NCBI GenBank assembly: GCA_964427005.1
Contig: CAYRTL010000007.1
Span: forward strand, 1 to 64,000
DNA length: 64,000 bases
Direction: 5' to 3'
Source of the DNA: JAMXLO01 sp964427005
GTDB taxonomy: Bacteria > Pseudomonadota > Alphaproteobacteria > Acetobacterales > Acetobacteraceae
Each line of letters starts with the position of its first letter. The stretch's first letter is position 1. The position numbers and the translations under genes are program-made. The notes under the pieces are model-generated. The model made no database searches, was not told the origin of the DNA, and saw nothing but the letters and a program-made list of their open reading frames with translations. Of the stretch, positions 1 to 8,669 are shown in pieces.

Positions 1-32
1 CATTGCGAGGAGTGGAGCGACGAAGCAATGAC
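1..32. repeat. Partial palindromic intergenic repeat (CATTGCGAGGAG family)
   Basis: The window opens with CATTGCGAGGAG, then AGCGACGAAGCAAT. The same words occur in the full copy at 24085-24188 between nuoF and nuoG. Only one arm is visible here because the window starts inside the element. It lies just after the stop codon of the minus-strand epimerase gene. Confidence 0.7.
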
Positions 33-52
33 GGTTGGCTCCGCAATGCTTA

Positions 53-991
53 TCAGCCAGTGACTGTCGGCAGCCCGACCTGGCGGCGAATGTCATTGAT
101 GATCTGCAGGACACGCTGCCGATACGGCAGATACTGCACGCCGAATTCCTGCACCAGCCGGCTGTTGTCGATCAGGTAGTTGCCGGATGTCGCCTTGCCG
201 CCCGTCTCATGCTCGAAGTCGATACGCGCATCGGGCAGGAACGCCCGCACGATGTCGGCGATCTCGCCAAGACTGATCGCAACACCACCCGAGTTGTACA
301 CCGAGTGCTTCGGCTTGTCCGTCAGCAGCACGCGTGTGAACACCTCGGCAATGTCATCAACATGGATCGGACACCGCATGGCGTCCTTGTAGGGGAAGGC
401 AATCGGCTTGCCCTGTGCAGGCTGGGTGATGATGTTCACATGATCAACCGAACCACGCACCTTGTCCGGCCCCGTTACGTTTGCCGGCCGCACAGCGGTA
501 ATGGTCATGCCGTACTTCTCGTTGTAGTCCTGCGCCTGGAATTCGTTGAAGATCTTGTGCATGGCGTACTGTACCTCGCCATGGCGGAAATCGTCTTCCG
601 TGATCATCCGCTCGCCATAATGCTTCTGCATCCCATTCACCGCCAGCGAGCTTGCGAACACAACGCGATTCACACCTGCCAGCCGCGCTGCCTCGAAGCA
701 ATTGTCCATCCCCACTATGTTCAGCTTCGTCGCAATATGCGGCGGATGCTCGCTGCCAAGGAAATACGACAGGTTGATGATCCGGCTCGGTTTAGTGCCG
801 AGGGTGGCTGCGATCACGTCATCGAATTGGGTGACATCGCCTCTGACCACCCGCACCTGCTTGCCCAAATCCTCGAACGACGCCGCGCCGGGGTTGATGT
901 CCATACAGACAATTTCCTCGCCCTGCGCCGCCAGCAGGCGGATGACCCTCGTGCCGATGAACCCAGTGCCGCCGATAACCAAGATGGACAT
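53..991 (-). CDS. NAD-dependent epimerase/dehydratase (extended SDR)
   Basis: A 312-residue extended short-chain dehydrogenase/reductase, probably acting on a nucleotide sugar or similar NAD(P)-linked substrate. The Rossmann glycine motif GGTGFIG is near residue 7, and an acidic residue follows in the next strand (CMDIN), which suggests NAD. The catalytic Ser is in FASSLAVNG and the Tyr/Lys pair in YAMHK. The ATG at 991 was chosen because GGGAGGAGG lies just upstream and the Rossmann fold begins at residue 2; longer in-frame extensions carry no recognisable sequence. It is divergent from the small membrane protein gene at 1122. The substrate cannot be told from sequence. Confidence 0.88.
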   Translation of the reverse strand: MSILVIGGTGFIGTRVIRLLAAQGEEIVCMDINPGAASFEDLGKQVRVVRGDVTQFDDVIAATLGTKPSRIINLSYFLGSEHPPHIATKLNIVGMDNCFEAARLAGVNRVVFASSLAVNGMQKHYGERMITEDDFRHGEVQYAMHKIFNEFQAQDYNEKYGMTITAVRPANVTGPDKVRGSVDHVNIITQPAQGKPIAFPYKDAMRCPIHVDDIAEVFTRVLLTDKPKHSVYNSGGVAISLGEIADIVRAFLPDARIDFEHETGGKATSGNYLIDNSRLVQEFGVQYLPYRQRVLQIINDIRRQVGLPTVTG

Positions 992-1121
992 GGTTGCCTC
1001 CTCCCTCGGTGCTCCCTGCCCGAAGCCTAACCGAATTGCGCTCACACAACAAAAGCGTGGCGGCCTAGCGGCAGGTTTGTTAGCCTGCCCAGATCGTAAC
1101 GACGCCGACGGAGATACCTTC

Positions 1122-1463
1122 GTGCAGCCAAGAAAGTATCGTGCCGCCCTCGCCGCATTGCTGTGTGTCTCGGTCCTGGCCGCTCCGGAGATTGCTTCGG
1201 CACAGTCGACGCAAACTGAGACTCCGCCTGCGACTGGACCAGGTGGCATGCCCATGCAGGAGTGGCAGGGGTTGAGCTGCCTGTGGGCGGGTGTTCTGGG
1301 CAGTGCTGGCGTGTTCTACTACAGTGACGTGCTGACCGTGGCGGCAACAGGCGTAACCAACCCGCTGATTCTGGTGCCTCTCATGGCGACTGGCTTCATT
1401 GGAGGATGCAGCGTCGGCGCCAACGGCGCGCCCGGGCTTGTCTGGCTCTACAGGCACTTATGA
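1122..1463 (+). CDS. Small exported or membrane protein, glycine-rich, unknown function
   Basis: A 113-residue protein starting at GTG 1122, with GGAG 8 nt upstream. The N-terminus is a typical signal sequence: basic residues, a hydrophobic run, then an ASAQ-like cleavage site near residue 26. The mature part has two hydrophobic, glycine-rich stretches (around LWAGVLGSAGVFYYS and LILVPLMATGFIGG), which could form a helical hairpin with glycine packing. It ends 14 nt before the cupin start, so the two are probably co-transcribed. I do not recognise the family. Confidence 0.6.
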   Translation: MQPRKYRAALAALLCVSVLAAPEIASAQSTQTETPPATGPGGMPMQEWQGLSCLWAGVLGSAGVFYYSDVLTVAATGVTNPLILVPLMATGFIGGCSVGANGAPGLVWLYRHL

Positions 1464-1477
1464 AAAAAGGATAGCCA

Positions 1478-1852
1478 ATGCGACCACGCGCCGAAGCGAA
1501 GATCGCCCGTCTGTCTGAATCCGAGGCGGTATCGTTCGGCCCCTTGGCGCACTACAACAAGCTGACCGGCGATGACGGTCTGCCGATCTTCACCGGGGTG
1601 CAGACCTGCGAGCCCGGATATCAGACGCCACTGCACTGGCACCCTTACGTGGAGTGCCTCTTCATTATCGAAGGCGTGATGGAAGCCTGGCTTGAGGGCC
1701 AGGAGGCAGAGCCAACGAGGCTGCAAGCCGGCGACATGATCGCGCTACCGGCCTGCGTGCCGCACGTGTTTCGCAATGCCGGCGATGGACGACTGCGCCT
1801 GCTGGGCATTCACAGCTCCCCGACGCGGATCGTGCATAGGATCGAGCAGTAG
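1478..1852 (+). CDS. Cupin domain protein
   Basis: A 124-residue single-domain cupin. Motif 1 is LHWHPYVECLFIIEG, supplying two His and one Glu as metal ligands. Motif 2 is around PACVPHVFRNAG and supplies the third His. The conserved glycines of the beta-barrel turns are present (GDMIALP). Small cupins of this type bind a metal and act as dioxygenases, isomerases or ligand sensors, so no reaction is assigned. It follows the small membrane protein and converges on the cysteine hydrolase gene, with 19 nt between stop codons. Confidence 0.85.
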   Translation: MRPRAEAKIARLSESEAVSFGPLAHYNKLTGDDGLPIFTGVQTCEPGYQTPLHWHPYVECLFIIEGVMEAWLEGQEAEPTRLQAGDMIALPACVPHVFRNAGDGRLRLLGIHSSPTRIVHRIEQ

Positions 1853-1871
1853 ACGGACCCAGCAGCCTGGT

Positions 1872-2558
1872 TCAGTCGTTCCGCGCGAGCCGCTGAATGA
1901 CGAAATCGGTATCCATTACGTCGCCGAAGATCGCGTAGAACGCCACCAGCGAGGCGTTGTGTTCCTCCATCGTCATCGCCGCATTGGCGTCGCTCACCAT
2001 GATTGTCTTGAAGTTGGTCATCATCGCATCACGTGCCGATGACTCGCAGCAGACATTGGTCACGGTGCCGGTGATGAGCACGGTATCGAACCCACGCGCG
2101 CGCAGCCGGTAAGGCAGCTCGCAGGTCCCTGGCATGAACGCGCTGAAGCGATATTTGCGGACGATTTCATCCTCCGGCCGCACATCGAGCTCCGGCCACA
2201 GTTCCTGGCCCTTGGTGCCCTCGCTCATGGCCGCGATGCGCCGCTGCTGGTTCACTGGCGTCAACATCGCATGCGCGTGGCTCCATTCGTAGGCGCCACG
2301 CTCATCGAACGTGTTCTTGATCCAGAACACACCGCCGCCGACAGCACGCACAACGCTGGCCAGCCGATTCACGTTGGGCACAATCTCCCGTGCCATCGGA
2401 CAGACCGCGTGGCCGACTTCCTCATCCATGAAAGCGTTCTGAAGGTCGACCACGATAAGTGCAGTCCGCTTCGGATCGAGATTGGCATGCGGATGCACCA
2501 CGCCGCAGCGGGCAATGACACGCTGGGTTACGCCGTCTGGAGCGTCAAACCAGTTCAT
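1872..2558 (-). CDS. Isochorismatase-family cysteine hydrolase
   Basis: A 228-residue alpha/beta hydrolase of the isochorismatase/nicotinamidase superfamily. The catalytic triad is visible: Asp in VVDLQNAF, Lys in RKYRFSAF and the nucleophile Cys in TVTNVCCESSARDA, preceded by the usual cis-peptide region. These enzymes hydrolyse amides or vinyl ethers such as nicotinamide, ureidoacrylate or N-carbamoyl compounds; the substrate is not determined here. It lies 19 nt downstream of the carboxylesterase gene on the same strand and is probably the last gene of a dnaE-esterase-hydrolase transcript. Confidence 0.87.
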   Translation of the reverse strand: MNWFDAPDGVTQRVIARCGVVHPHANLDPKRTALIVVDLQNAFMDEEVGHAVCPMAREIVPNVNRLASVVRAVGGGVFWIKNTFDERGAYEWSHAHAMLTPVNQQRRIAAMSEGTKGQELWPELDVRPEDEIVRKYRFSAFMPGTCELPYRLRARGFDTVLITGTVTNVCCESSARDAMMTNFKTIMVSDANAAMTMEEHNASLVAFYAIFGDVMDTDFVIQRLARND

Positions 2559-2577
2559 CGGCCCGACTCCTCATCGT

Positions 2578-4044
2578 TCACCCGATTCCGGCCGGGTCGC
2601 CCACCATTCCGATGCGCGGACCCAGCCGCATTGTCGGCCGGCGCATGACATCATGGCGTGGCCAATCGGGCAATCCATCATGTGCCGGGCTGCCGTTACG
2701 GACGAACTCGATCCAGGCTCGGCGCATGGCGCTCGACAACTCCACCATCTGCGTCGGATCACCGCCCGCCAGCATCGCTGCATCCGTCCAGGACTCGAAG
2801 TTGCCGAACACGAACGGCAACTCGATGCAGTGGCACGACTTGAAACGCGACTGCGGCGGTGCCCAGTCGAACAGATACGCGTAGGCGCAGCCGCCCTGGT
2901 GTGCCACTGCTTCCGCCAGACGCATGGCGGGCAGCAGGAATGTTTCGTCAGTTCCAAGATCAGCCAGCAGGTCCATTGCCGACGCGCCGGGCCGACGAGC
3001 ACGATAGCGGGCCAGCTCGCGTTCATTGCCGAAGCGCGCGACTAAGGCATCATGCGGCGGATCAGCCATCGCCGGATCTGCCGCATAGAATGCATGCACC
3101 TCGTCGGCCGTGGCGCCGACCAGTACCTGCTTGCCGTCCGCTCCAGCAGCGATCGCATCCAGCCATTCAGCCTGGGTCATCGTGGATGGGTATACGGGCA
3201 TGAACATCGGCATAGTCTGAGCGAAGCGGGCATTCTGCCGCGCCAACTCGCCTTGTGCCTGCAATAGACGCGGCACCTCTAGCGCGCGCAAACGCGCAAG
3301 CGGATCACCCGACTGCGGGTCTATGTCGAGCAGGCGAAGTAACTGGTCGGCTCGTTGGCTTGCCATGGCGGAGGTGTACGCGCCACGTCCGAAGCCGCCA
3401 CTCTGCATGATGGCACGGTGAAACATCACACGCGCCTCCGGCACCATCAGCAGCCGCCCAATCGACGTCGCGCCGGCGGATTGGCCCATCACGGTCACAC
3501 AACCCGGATCGCCGCCAAATGCGGCGATGTTGTCGCGTACCCAGGCAAGAGCCGCGACCATATCAGATGTTCCGGCTTCCACATCGACGATCCCTGGCCG
3601 ATGCAGCCAGCCCAGCGCGCCAAGGCGATAGTTCACGCCGACGAATACGATGTCGCCTTCACGCGCCAGACGCGTGCCATCGTACCAGTCCAGCGATCCC
3701 GCACCGGAAATCCATGCTCCACCGTGTAGCCAAACCAGTACGGGTCGCGCACGCGTATCGGACGCCGACGTATAGATCGTGAGGCTCAGGCAATCCTCGT
3801 CCTGCGGACGCGAGAAATCCCCCATCGCGACGCGCAAGCGCGACGGCGTTTGCGGCGCAATCGCGCCATGCTGTGTCGCTTCACGCAGTCCGTTCCAGAG
3901 CGGCGCGGGCGCAGCAGCGGCGAAGCGCAGTTCGCCGATTGGGGGAGCGGCAAAGGGAACGCCGCGAAATGCCGCAACCCCGTTCTGCCAAACCCCTCGC
4001 AGCGCGCCGGAGGTCGTGGTGGCAATCGGAGCATCGTCAGCCAT
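2578..4044 (-). CDS. Type B carboxylesterase
   Basis: A 488-residue alpha/beta-hydrolase of the carboxylesterase/lipase type B family. It shows the N-terminal family signature (FRGVPFAAPPIGELRF), the oxyanion-hole motif WLHGGAW and the nucleophile elbow GQSAGA. The active-site Glu (DEVHAF region) and the late His (KSCHCIELPFVF) are in the expected order. No signal peptide is seen, so it is probably cytoplasmic. Its ATG overlaps the dnaE stop by one base (TGATG), which implies translational coupling to dnaE. The physiological ester is unknown. Confidence 0.88.
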   Translation of the reverse strand: MADDAPIATTTSGALRGVWQNGVAAFRGVPFAAPPIGELRFAAAAPAPLWNGLREATQHGAIAPQTPSRLRVAMGDFSRPQDEDCLSLTIYTSASDTRARPVLVWLHGGAWISGAGSLDWYDGTRLAREGDIVFVGVNYRLGALGWLHRPGIVDVEAGTSDMVAALAWVRDNIAAFGGDPGCVTVMGQSAGATSIGRLLMVPEARVMFHRAIMQSGGFGRGAYTSAMASQRADQLLRLLDIDPQSGDPLARLRALEVPRLLQAQGELARQNARFAQTMPMFMPVYPSTMTQAEWLDAIAAGADGKQVLVGATADEVHAFYAADPAMADPPHDALVARFGNERELARYRARRPGASAMDLLADLGTDETFLLPAMRLAEAVAHQGGCAYAYLFDWAPPQSRFKSCHCIELPFVFGNFESWTDAAMLAGGDPTQMVELSSAMRRAWIEFVRNGSPAHDGLPDWPRHDVMRRPTMRLGPRIGMVGDPAGIG

Positions 4045-7000
4045 CAGAGTTCCTCGACCTGCTCCACGCCCGGGATCACCTTCAGCGCCTGGGCCAGTCG
4101 AGGCGTGACGTTGAACCCACCGGGCAGCGCGATTTCCACACTTTGTGTGGTATCGAGACGCGGCACCAGTATGACGCGTCCCTTGCCGTGTCCTTCGCGG
4201 CCGAGCAGATCACGGATGTGCGGCACCGAGGCCGTCTCGCGCAACCAGATGCGGATCGCTGCACCCGCGCCTGCAGCAGCCTGGTCGAGTGACACGACGT
4301 CCTGCGCGGTGACGCGCAGCACTTCCCCATCCTGCCGCAAATCCGCAGTGACCAGCAGGCTCGAACCGTTGGCGAGCAGATCGCGCGAACGGGCCAAGAC
4401 TTCGGCGAAGAGAGTCACTTCGCATGAACCGGACGCATCGGTGATGCGGACCCACGCCATGCGATTGCCTGTTCGCGTGACGCGTTCCTTCTGCGCGGCC
4501 ACCATTCCGGCAATGCGAAGCCGCGTCACACCGGCCTGAGCGCTTGCTTCGACCTGCGCGCAAGGTGTCGTGCCAAGCCGACGCAGCGCCTTGGCATATA
4601 CATCCAGCGGATGCGCAGTGAGGTGGAAACCGATCGCCTCGGCTTCGTAGCTGAGCCGCTCCATCGGCGGCCAGTCGGCCATGTCGGGAAGGCGCAACGG
4701 CTCGCGGGATCCCCCAGACGACATACCGAACAGCGCGATCTGGCCACTTTCCTTCTCGTCCGCAGTGGCCTGAGCGCGTCGAAGGATAGCGTCGGCGCTG
4801 GCGAACATACGCGCACGATTGGCTTCGAGCCTGTCGAATGCGCCGGCACGGATCAGGTTCTCGATCTGCATCCGGTTGACCTGGCGCGCGTCGATACGGC
4901 TGGCGAAGTCAGCCAAACCGGCGAACGGCTGGTTTCCGCGCATTTCGGTGACCGATTGCATGGCGGAGAAGCCAACCTTCTTCACCGCCGCCAGCGCATA
5001 ACGGATCGCGAGCGCGCCATCCTCGATCCGTTCGACGGTGAAGTCCGCACCGGAAGCGTTGATGTCGGGGGGGAGGATGCGAATGCCCGAGCGCGCTGCC
5101 TCCTCGCGCAATGCAGCGAGACGATCGGTATTGCCTAGCGCCAGGCTCATGCAGGCGGCAAAGAACACCTCAGGGTGGTTCGCTTTCAGCCATGCCGTCT
5201 GATAGGCGAGCATCGCATAAGGCGCTGAGTGGCTCTTGTTGAAGCCATAGCCCGCGAACTTGGCCATCGCGTCGAATACACTCTTGGCCGTCGCCGGATC
5301 GATCCCGCGTTCGATCGCGCCCTTGGTGAAAATGTCTCGCTGCGCCTCCATCTCCGCGGGGATCTTCTTGCCCATCGCGCGGCGCAACAGGTCCGCACCG
5401 CCCAGCGAATATCCCGCCATCGTCTGAGCGATCTGCATGACCTGCTCCTGATAGACGATGACGCCATATGTCGGTTCCAGGATGTCATGGATCATCGGGT
5501 GCGGCGCGGTCCAGGCCTCGCCATGCTTGCGCCGGCAATAGTCCGGAATGCTGTCCATCGGACCTGGCCGATACAGCGCGTTTGCCGCAATCAGATCTTC
5601 GAAGCGGTCAGGACGCATCAGGCGCAGCGTGTCGCGCATGCCCTGACCTTCCATCTGGAACACCCCGCCGGCGTCGCCGCGCGCCAGCATTTCGAACGTC
5701 TTCGCATCGTCCAACGGCAAGCGGTCTAGCTCGACCGGATTGCCCAGCCCGCGCAACAGGTTCTTGGCGCGTTCAAGGATGGTGAGCGTGGTCAGGCCGA
5801 GGAAGTCGAACTTCACCAGCCCCGCCTGCTCGACGTGCTTCATCGAGTACTGCGTCACCAGGAACTCGGAACGCGGATCGCGATAGAGCGGCACCAGTTC
5901 GATCAACGGCCGATCGCCGATGACGACGCCAGCTGCGTGGGTGCTGGCATGGCGATACAGGCCTTCGATCTGCAGTGCGATCTCCAGCAGACGCGCGATG
6001 CCTTCGTCCTCGTCTCGCATCATCTGCAGACGCGGTTCGCCAGCGATCGCCTGCTGCAAGGTCACCGGATGCGCTGGATTGTTCGGGATCAACTCTGCGA
6101 CCTTGTTCACCTGCCCGAATGGCAGGCCGAGTACGCGCCCCACGTCACGCACAGCGGCGCGCGCCTGCAACTTACCGAAGGTGATGATCTGCGCGACGCG
6201 GTCCGAGCCATACTCGCGGCGCACATAGTCGATCACCGCGTCCCGGCCTTCCTGGCAGAAGTCAACGTCGAAGTCTGGCATCGACACGCGTTCCGGGTTG
6301 AGGAAGCGCTCGAACAGCAGGTTGAAGCGGATCGGATCGATGTCGGTGATGGTCAGCGCCCATGCGGCGACCGAGCCCGCGCCGGAGCCGCGTCCTGGGC
6401 CGACAGGAATGCCCTGCGCCTTCGCCCACTGAATGAAGTCGGCGACGATAAGGAAGTAGCCGGCGAAGCCCATCGAGGCGATGACGGACAGCTCGTAGTC
6501 GAGCCGCTCACGGTAGCGCACACGCGTGGCGCTATCGGCATCGATCGCGTCCATGCGGCGGTCGAGGCCCTCGATCGCCATCGCACGCACCGTTTCTTCC
6601 TCGTTGCTACCGGCACGCACTTTGGGCGACACAGGCAGCAGCGGCTTGCGCGTCTCCATCATCACCGCGCAGCGCCGCGCGATCGCCAGCGTGTTGTCGC
6701 ATGCCTCAGGCAAGTCGGCGAAAAGCATGCGCATGTCAGGGGCCGGTTTGAACCAGTGCTCCGGCGTGACACGCCGGCGGTCGCGCTCCGAAAGCAGGCG
6801 CCCTTCCGCGATCGCCAGCAGGGCGTCATGCGCCTCGTACATGTCGGGCGTCGCAAAGAAGCAGTCGTTGGTGGCGACCAGCGGAATGCCGGCTGCGTCC
6901 GCCAGAGCGATAAGCCCAGGCTCCACTGCGCGTTCGCTGTCCAGGTTGTGGCGATGCAGTTCCATTGCCACGCGATCCGGAAACGCTTCGGCAAATCGTG

Positions 7001-7469
7001 CGAGCAGACGCTCGGCTTCCGCCTTTTGCCCTTCGGCAAGCAGACGGGAGAGCGGACCCGTGGAACCGCCCGTCATCAGAATCAGTCCGGCCGCGTGGGC
7101 GGCGAGCATATCGAGCGTGAGTTGCGGTCGCAGCCCGGGATCGGTCACCAGAAAACCGTGCGACGAGAGTCGCTGCAGGTTGTCACGTCCCGTCGCGTCC
7201 TGCGCCAGCAAGACCACCGGTTCGGGGGGCAGTCGCGGATTCTCATCGCGGGTGAGCGCGATCTGGCACCCAATGATGGGCTGGATACCCTTGGCGGCGC
7301 ACGCCTGGCTGAACTCCAGCGCGCCGAACAGATTGGCCGTGTCGGTGATCGCCACTGCCGGCATGCTCGCCTCACGCGCCAGGGCCGGTATCTTGTCGAC
7401 CTTGATGGCACCTTCACTCAGCGAATAGGCCGAATGGACGCGGAGGTGGACGAAATCGGCGTGGGGCAT
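4044..7469 (-). CDS. dnaE: DNA polymerase III alpha subunit
   Basis: The replicative polymerase catalytic subunit, 1141 residues. It has an N-terminal PHP domain (starting FVHLRVHSAYSLSEG), a C-family polymerase core with the two catalytic aspartates in PDFDVDF and the third in VKFDFLGL, tandem helix-hairpin-helix DNA binding (YGFNKSHS region) and a C-terminal OB fold. The ATG at 7469 was chosen because the family begins right at this point; an in-frame ATG at 7490 would add seven residues and lies at the edge of the assembly gap. It is followed by an esterase that overlaps by one base. Confidence 0.96.
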   Translation of the reverse strand: MPHADFVHLRVHSAYSLSEGAIKVDKIPALAREASMPAVAITDTANLFGALEFSQACAAKGIQPIIGCQIALTRDENPRLPPEPVVLLAQDATGRDNLQRLSSHGFLVTDPGLRPQLTLDMLAAHAAGLILMTGGSTGPLSRLLAEGQKAEAERLLARFAEAFPDRVAMELHRHNLDSERAVEPGLIALADAAGIPLVATNDCFFATPDMYEAHDALLAIAEGRLLSERDRRRVTPEHWFKPAPDMRMLFADLPEACDNTLAIARRCAVMMETRKPLLPVSPKVRAGSNEEETVRAMAIEGLDRRMDAIDADSATRVRYRERLDYELSVIASMGFAGYFLIVADFIQWAKAQGIPVGPGRGSGAGSVAAWALTITDIDPIRFNLLFERFLNPERVSMPDFDVDFCQEGRDAVIDYVRREYGSDRVAQIITFGKLQARAAVRDVGRVLGLPFGQVNKVAELIPNNPAHPVTLQQAIAGEPRLQMMRDEDEGIARLLEIALQIEGLYRHASTHAAGVVIGDRPLIELVPLYRDPRSEFLVTQYSMKHVEQAGLVKFDFLGLTTLTILERAKNLLRGLGNPVELDRLPLDDAKTFEMLARGDAGGVFQMEGQGMRDTLRLMRPDRFEDLIAANALYRPGPMDSIPDYCRRKHGEAWTAPHPMIHDILEPTYGVIVYQEQVMQIAQTMAGYSLGGADLLRRAMGKKIPAEMEAQRDIFTKGAIERGIDPATAKSVFDAMAKFAGYGFNKSHSAPYAMLAYQTAWLKANHPEVFFAACMSLALGNTDRLAALREEAARSGIRILPPDINASGADFTVERIEDGALAIRYALAAVKKVGFSAMQSVTEMRGNQPFAGLADFASRIDARQVNRMQIENLIRAGAFDRLEANRARMFASADAILRRAQATADEKESGQIALFGMSSGGSREPLRLPDMADWPPMERLSYEAEAIGFHLTAHPLDVYAKALRRLGTTPCAQVEASAQAGVTRLRIAGMVAAQKERVTRTGNRMAWVRITDASGSCEVTLFAEVLARSRDLLANGSSLLVTADLRQDGEVLRVTAQDVVSLDQAAAGAGAAIRIWLRETASVPHIRDLLGREGHGKGRVILVPRLDTTQSVEIALPGGFNVTPRLAQALKVIPGVEQVEEL

Positions 7470-7485
7470 AACAGGAATGTATGGC

Positions 7486-7695
7486 CTCATCCGAGTCTGG
7501 CCAATGAGCGCGAACCGGACCTACGCCGCTCGGATGGCCANNNNNNNNNNNNNNNNNNNNNNNNNNNNNNNNNNNNNNNNNNNNNNNNNNNNNNNNNNNN
7601 NNNNNNNNNNNNNNNNNNNNNNNNNNNNNNNNNNNNNNNNCTCATCCGAGTCTGGCCAATGAGCGCGAACCGGACCTACGCCGCTCGGATGGCCA
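7486..7695. other. Assembly gap of 100 Ns flanked by an identical 55-bp sequence
   Basis: Positions 7541-7640 are exactly 100 Ns. The 55 bases before the gap (7486-7540) are identical to the 55 bases after it (7641-7695). This is what a scaffolder leaves when two contigs end on the same k-mer (k = 55) and are joined with a default 100-N spacer. The true sequence most likely contains this 55-mer once and no gap, placing the P450 remnant stop about 50 bp upstream of the dnaE start. Confidence 0.9.
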
Positions 7696-7946
7696 GCGGT
7701 AAGCTCTCAAGCCCCCGTAGCGTGTTGTTGTAGCGCCGCCGGATCGGGCCGGTGATGTCCAGCGACCTCACCTTGCGCGCGAGAGAGCCGAGGAGGCACT
7801 CGCCTTCCATCCGCGCCAGCACCTGGCCGACGCACTGGTGGATGCCGTAGCCGAAGCCAACATGGCCGGCATTGCGGCGCCGCGAAGTACTCGGCGGAGA
7901 ACGGGTCGAGATCGGAAACGGGATAATCTGGCGTCGCCGCACTCAT
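7676..7946 (-). pseudogene. Cytochrome P450 remnant (internal deletion plus frame change)
   Basis: The first 25 codons from ATG 7946 read like a P450 N-terminus (ATPDYPVSDLDPFS). The frame then changes near 7865-7880 and the other frame reads a P450 C-terminus: the heme-ligand motif FGYGIHQC at 7832-7855, GQVLARMEGE, and an ending resembling RGLESLPLAI. A normal P450 is about 400 residues, so roughly 300 internal codons are missing. No functional enzyme can be made. The stop codon lies inside the 55-bp gap-flanking sequence. Confidence 0.82.
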
Positions 7947-7991
7947 GACCTTGCCTCCCGTTATTTGTTGCCGGAGGCTACCACGACCTGA

Positions 7992-8669
7992 TCAGAGCGG
8001 CACCACTCTCCCATCCCGCAAGGTCACGGTGCGGTCCATCCGAGCAGCCAGCTCTGGATTATGCGTGGCGATCAGCGCGGCGAGGTTCTCGCGTCGCACC
8101 ATTGCAAGCAGTTCTTCGAACACCACGGAAGCGGTGGTCACGTCGAGGTTGCCGGTCGGTTCATCGGCCAGCAGTATCTGCGGAGCATTGGCCAAGGCTC
8201 GTGCGATCGCCACACGCTGCTGCTCGCCACCTGACAGCTTTCCCGGCAGGTGTCCGGCCCGCGGCTGCAATCCGAACGAAGCCAACAGCGCCATTGCCCG
8301 CTGTGCCGCGGCCCTGCGGGACGTCCCCGCGATCATCTGTGGCAGGACGACGTTCTCCAGTGCGGAGAATTCCCCGAGCAGATGATGGAACTGATAGACG
8401 AAGCCGATGGTGTCGCGCCGGATTGCACTGCGGGCACTGTCGGGCAGCGCGCCGGCGTCGCGGCCTTCGACAAATACCGAGCCTCCGTCCGGTCTTTCCA
8501 GCAATCCGGCAAGATGCAGCAGCGTGGACTTGCCGGCGCCGGACGGCGCCACCAGCGCCACGATCTCGCCGGCGTGCAGCGTGAGATCGACACCGCGCAG
8601 CACGGGGAGCTCGCCGGCACCCGTACGATAGGTCCGGCGCACGTCGCGCAGGACGAGTGGATCATTCAT
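7992..8669 (-). CDS. lolD: Lipoprotein-releasing ABC transporter ATP-binding protein
   Basis: A 225-residue ABC ATPase of the MacB/LolD type that powers extraction of outer-membrane lipoproteins from the inner membrane. Walker A is APSGAGKST (the usual first residue Gly is Ala), the Q-loop is around YQFHHLL, the signature is LSGGEQQR, Walker B is ILLADEPTGNLD, and the switch His is in IATHNPELA. The ATG at 8669 overlaps the end of lolC/E by 8 nt; the longer in-frame extension is simply lolC/E read in another frame. It forms an operon with the permease. Confidence 0.93.
   Translation of the reverse strand: MNDPLVLRDVRRTYRTGAGELPVLRGVDLTLHAGEIVALVAPSGAGKSTLLHLAGLLERPDGGSVFVEGRDAGALPDSARSAIRRDTIGFVYQFHHLLGEFSALENVVLPQMIAGTSRRAAAQRAMALLASFGLQPRAGHLPGKLSGGEQQRVAIARALANAPQILLADEPTGNLDVTTASVVFEELLAMVRRENLAALIATHNPELAARMDRTVTLRDGRVVPL

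Noticed and set aside
5835..7733. A long plus-strand open frame opposite dnaE that runs through the 100 Ns
   Set aside because: It is the antisense shadow of dnaE, has no recognisable domain and only stays open because Ns contain no stops.
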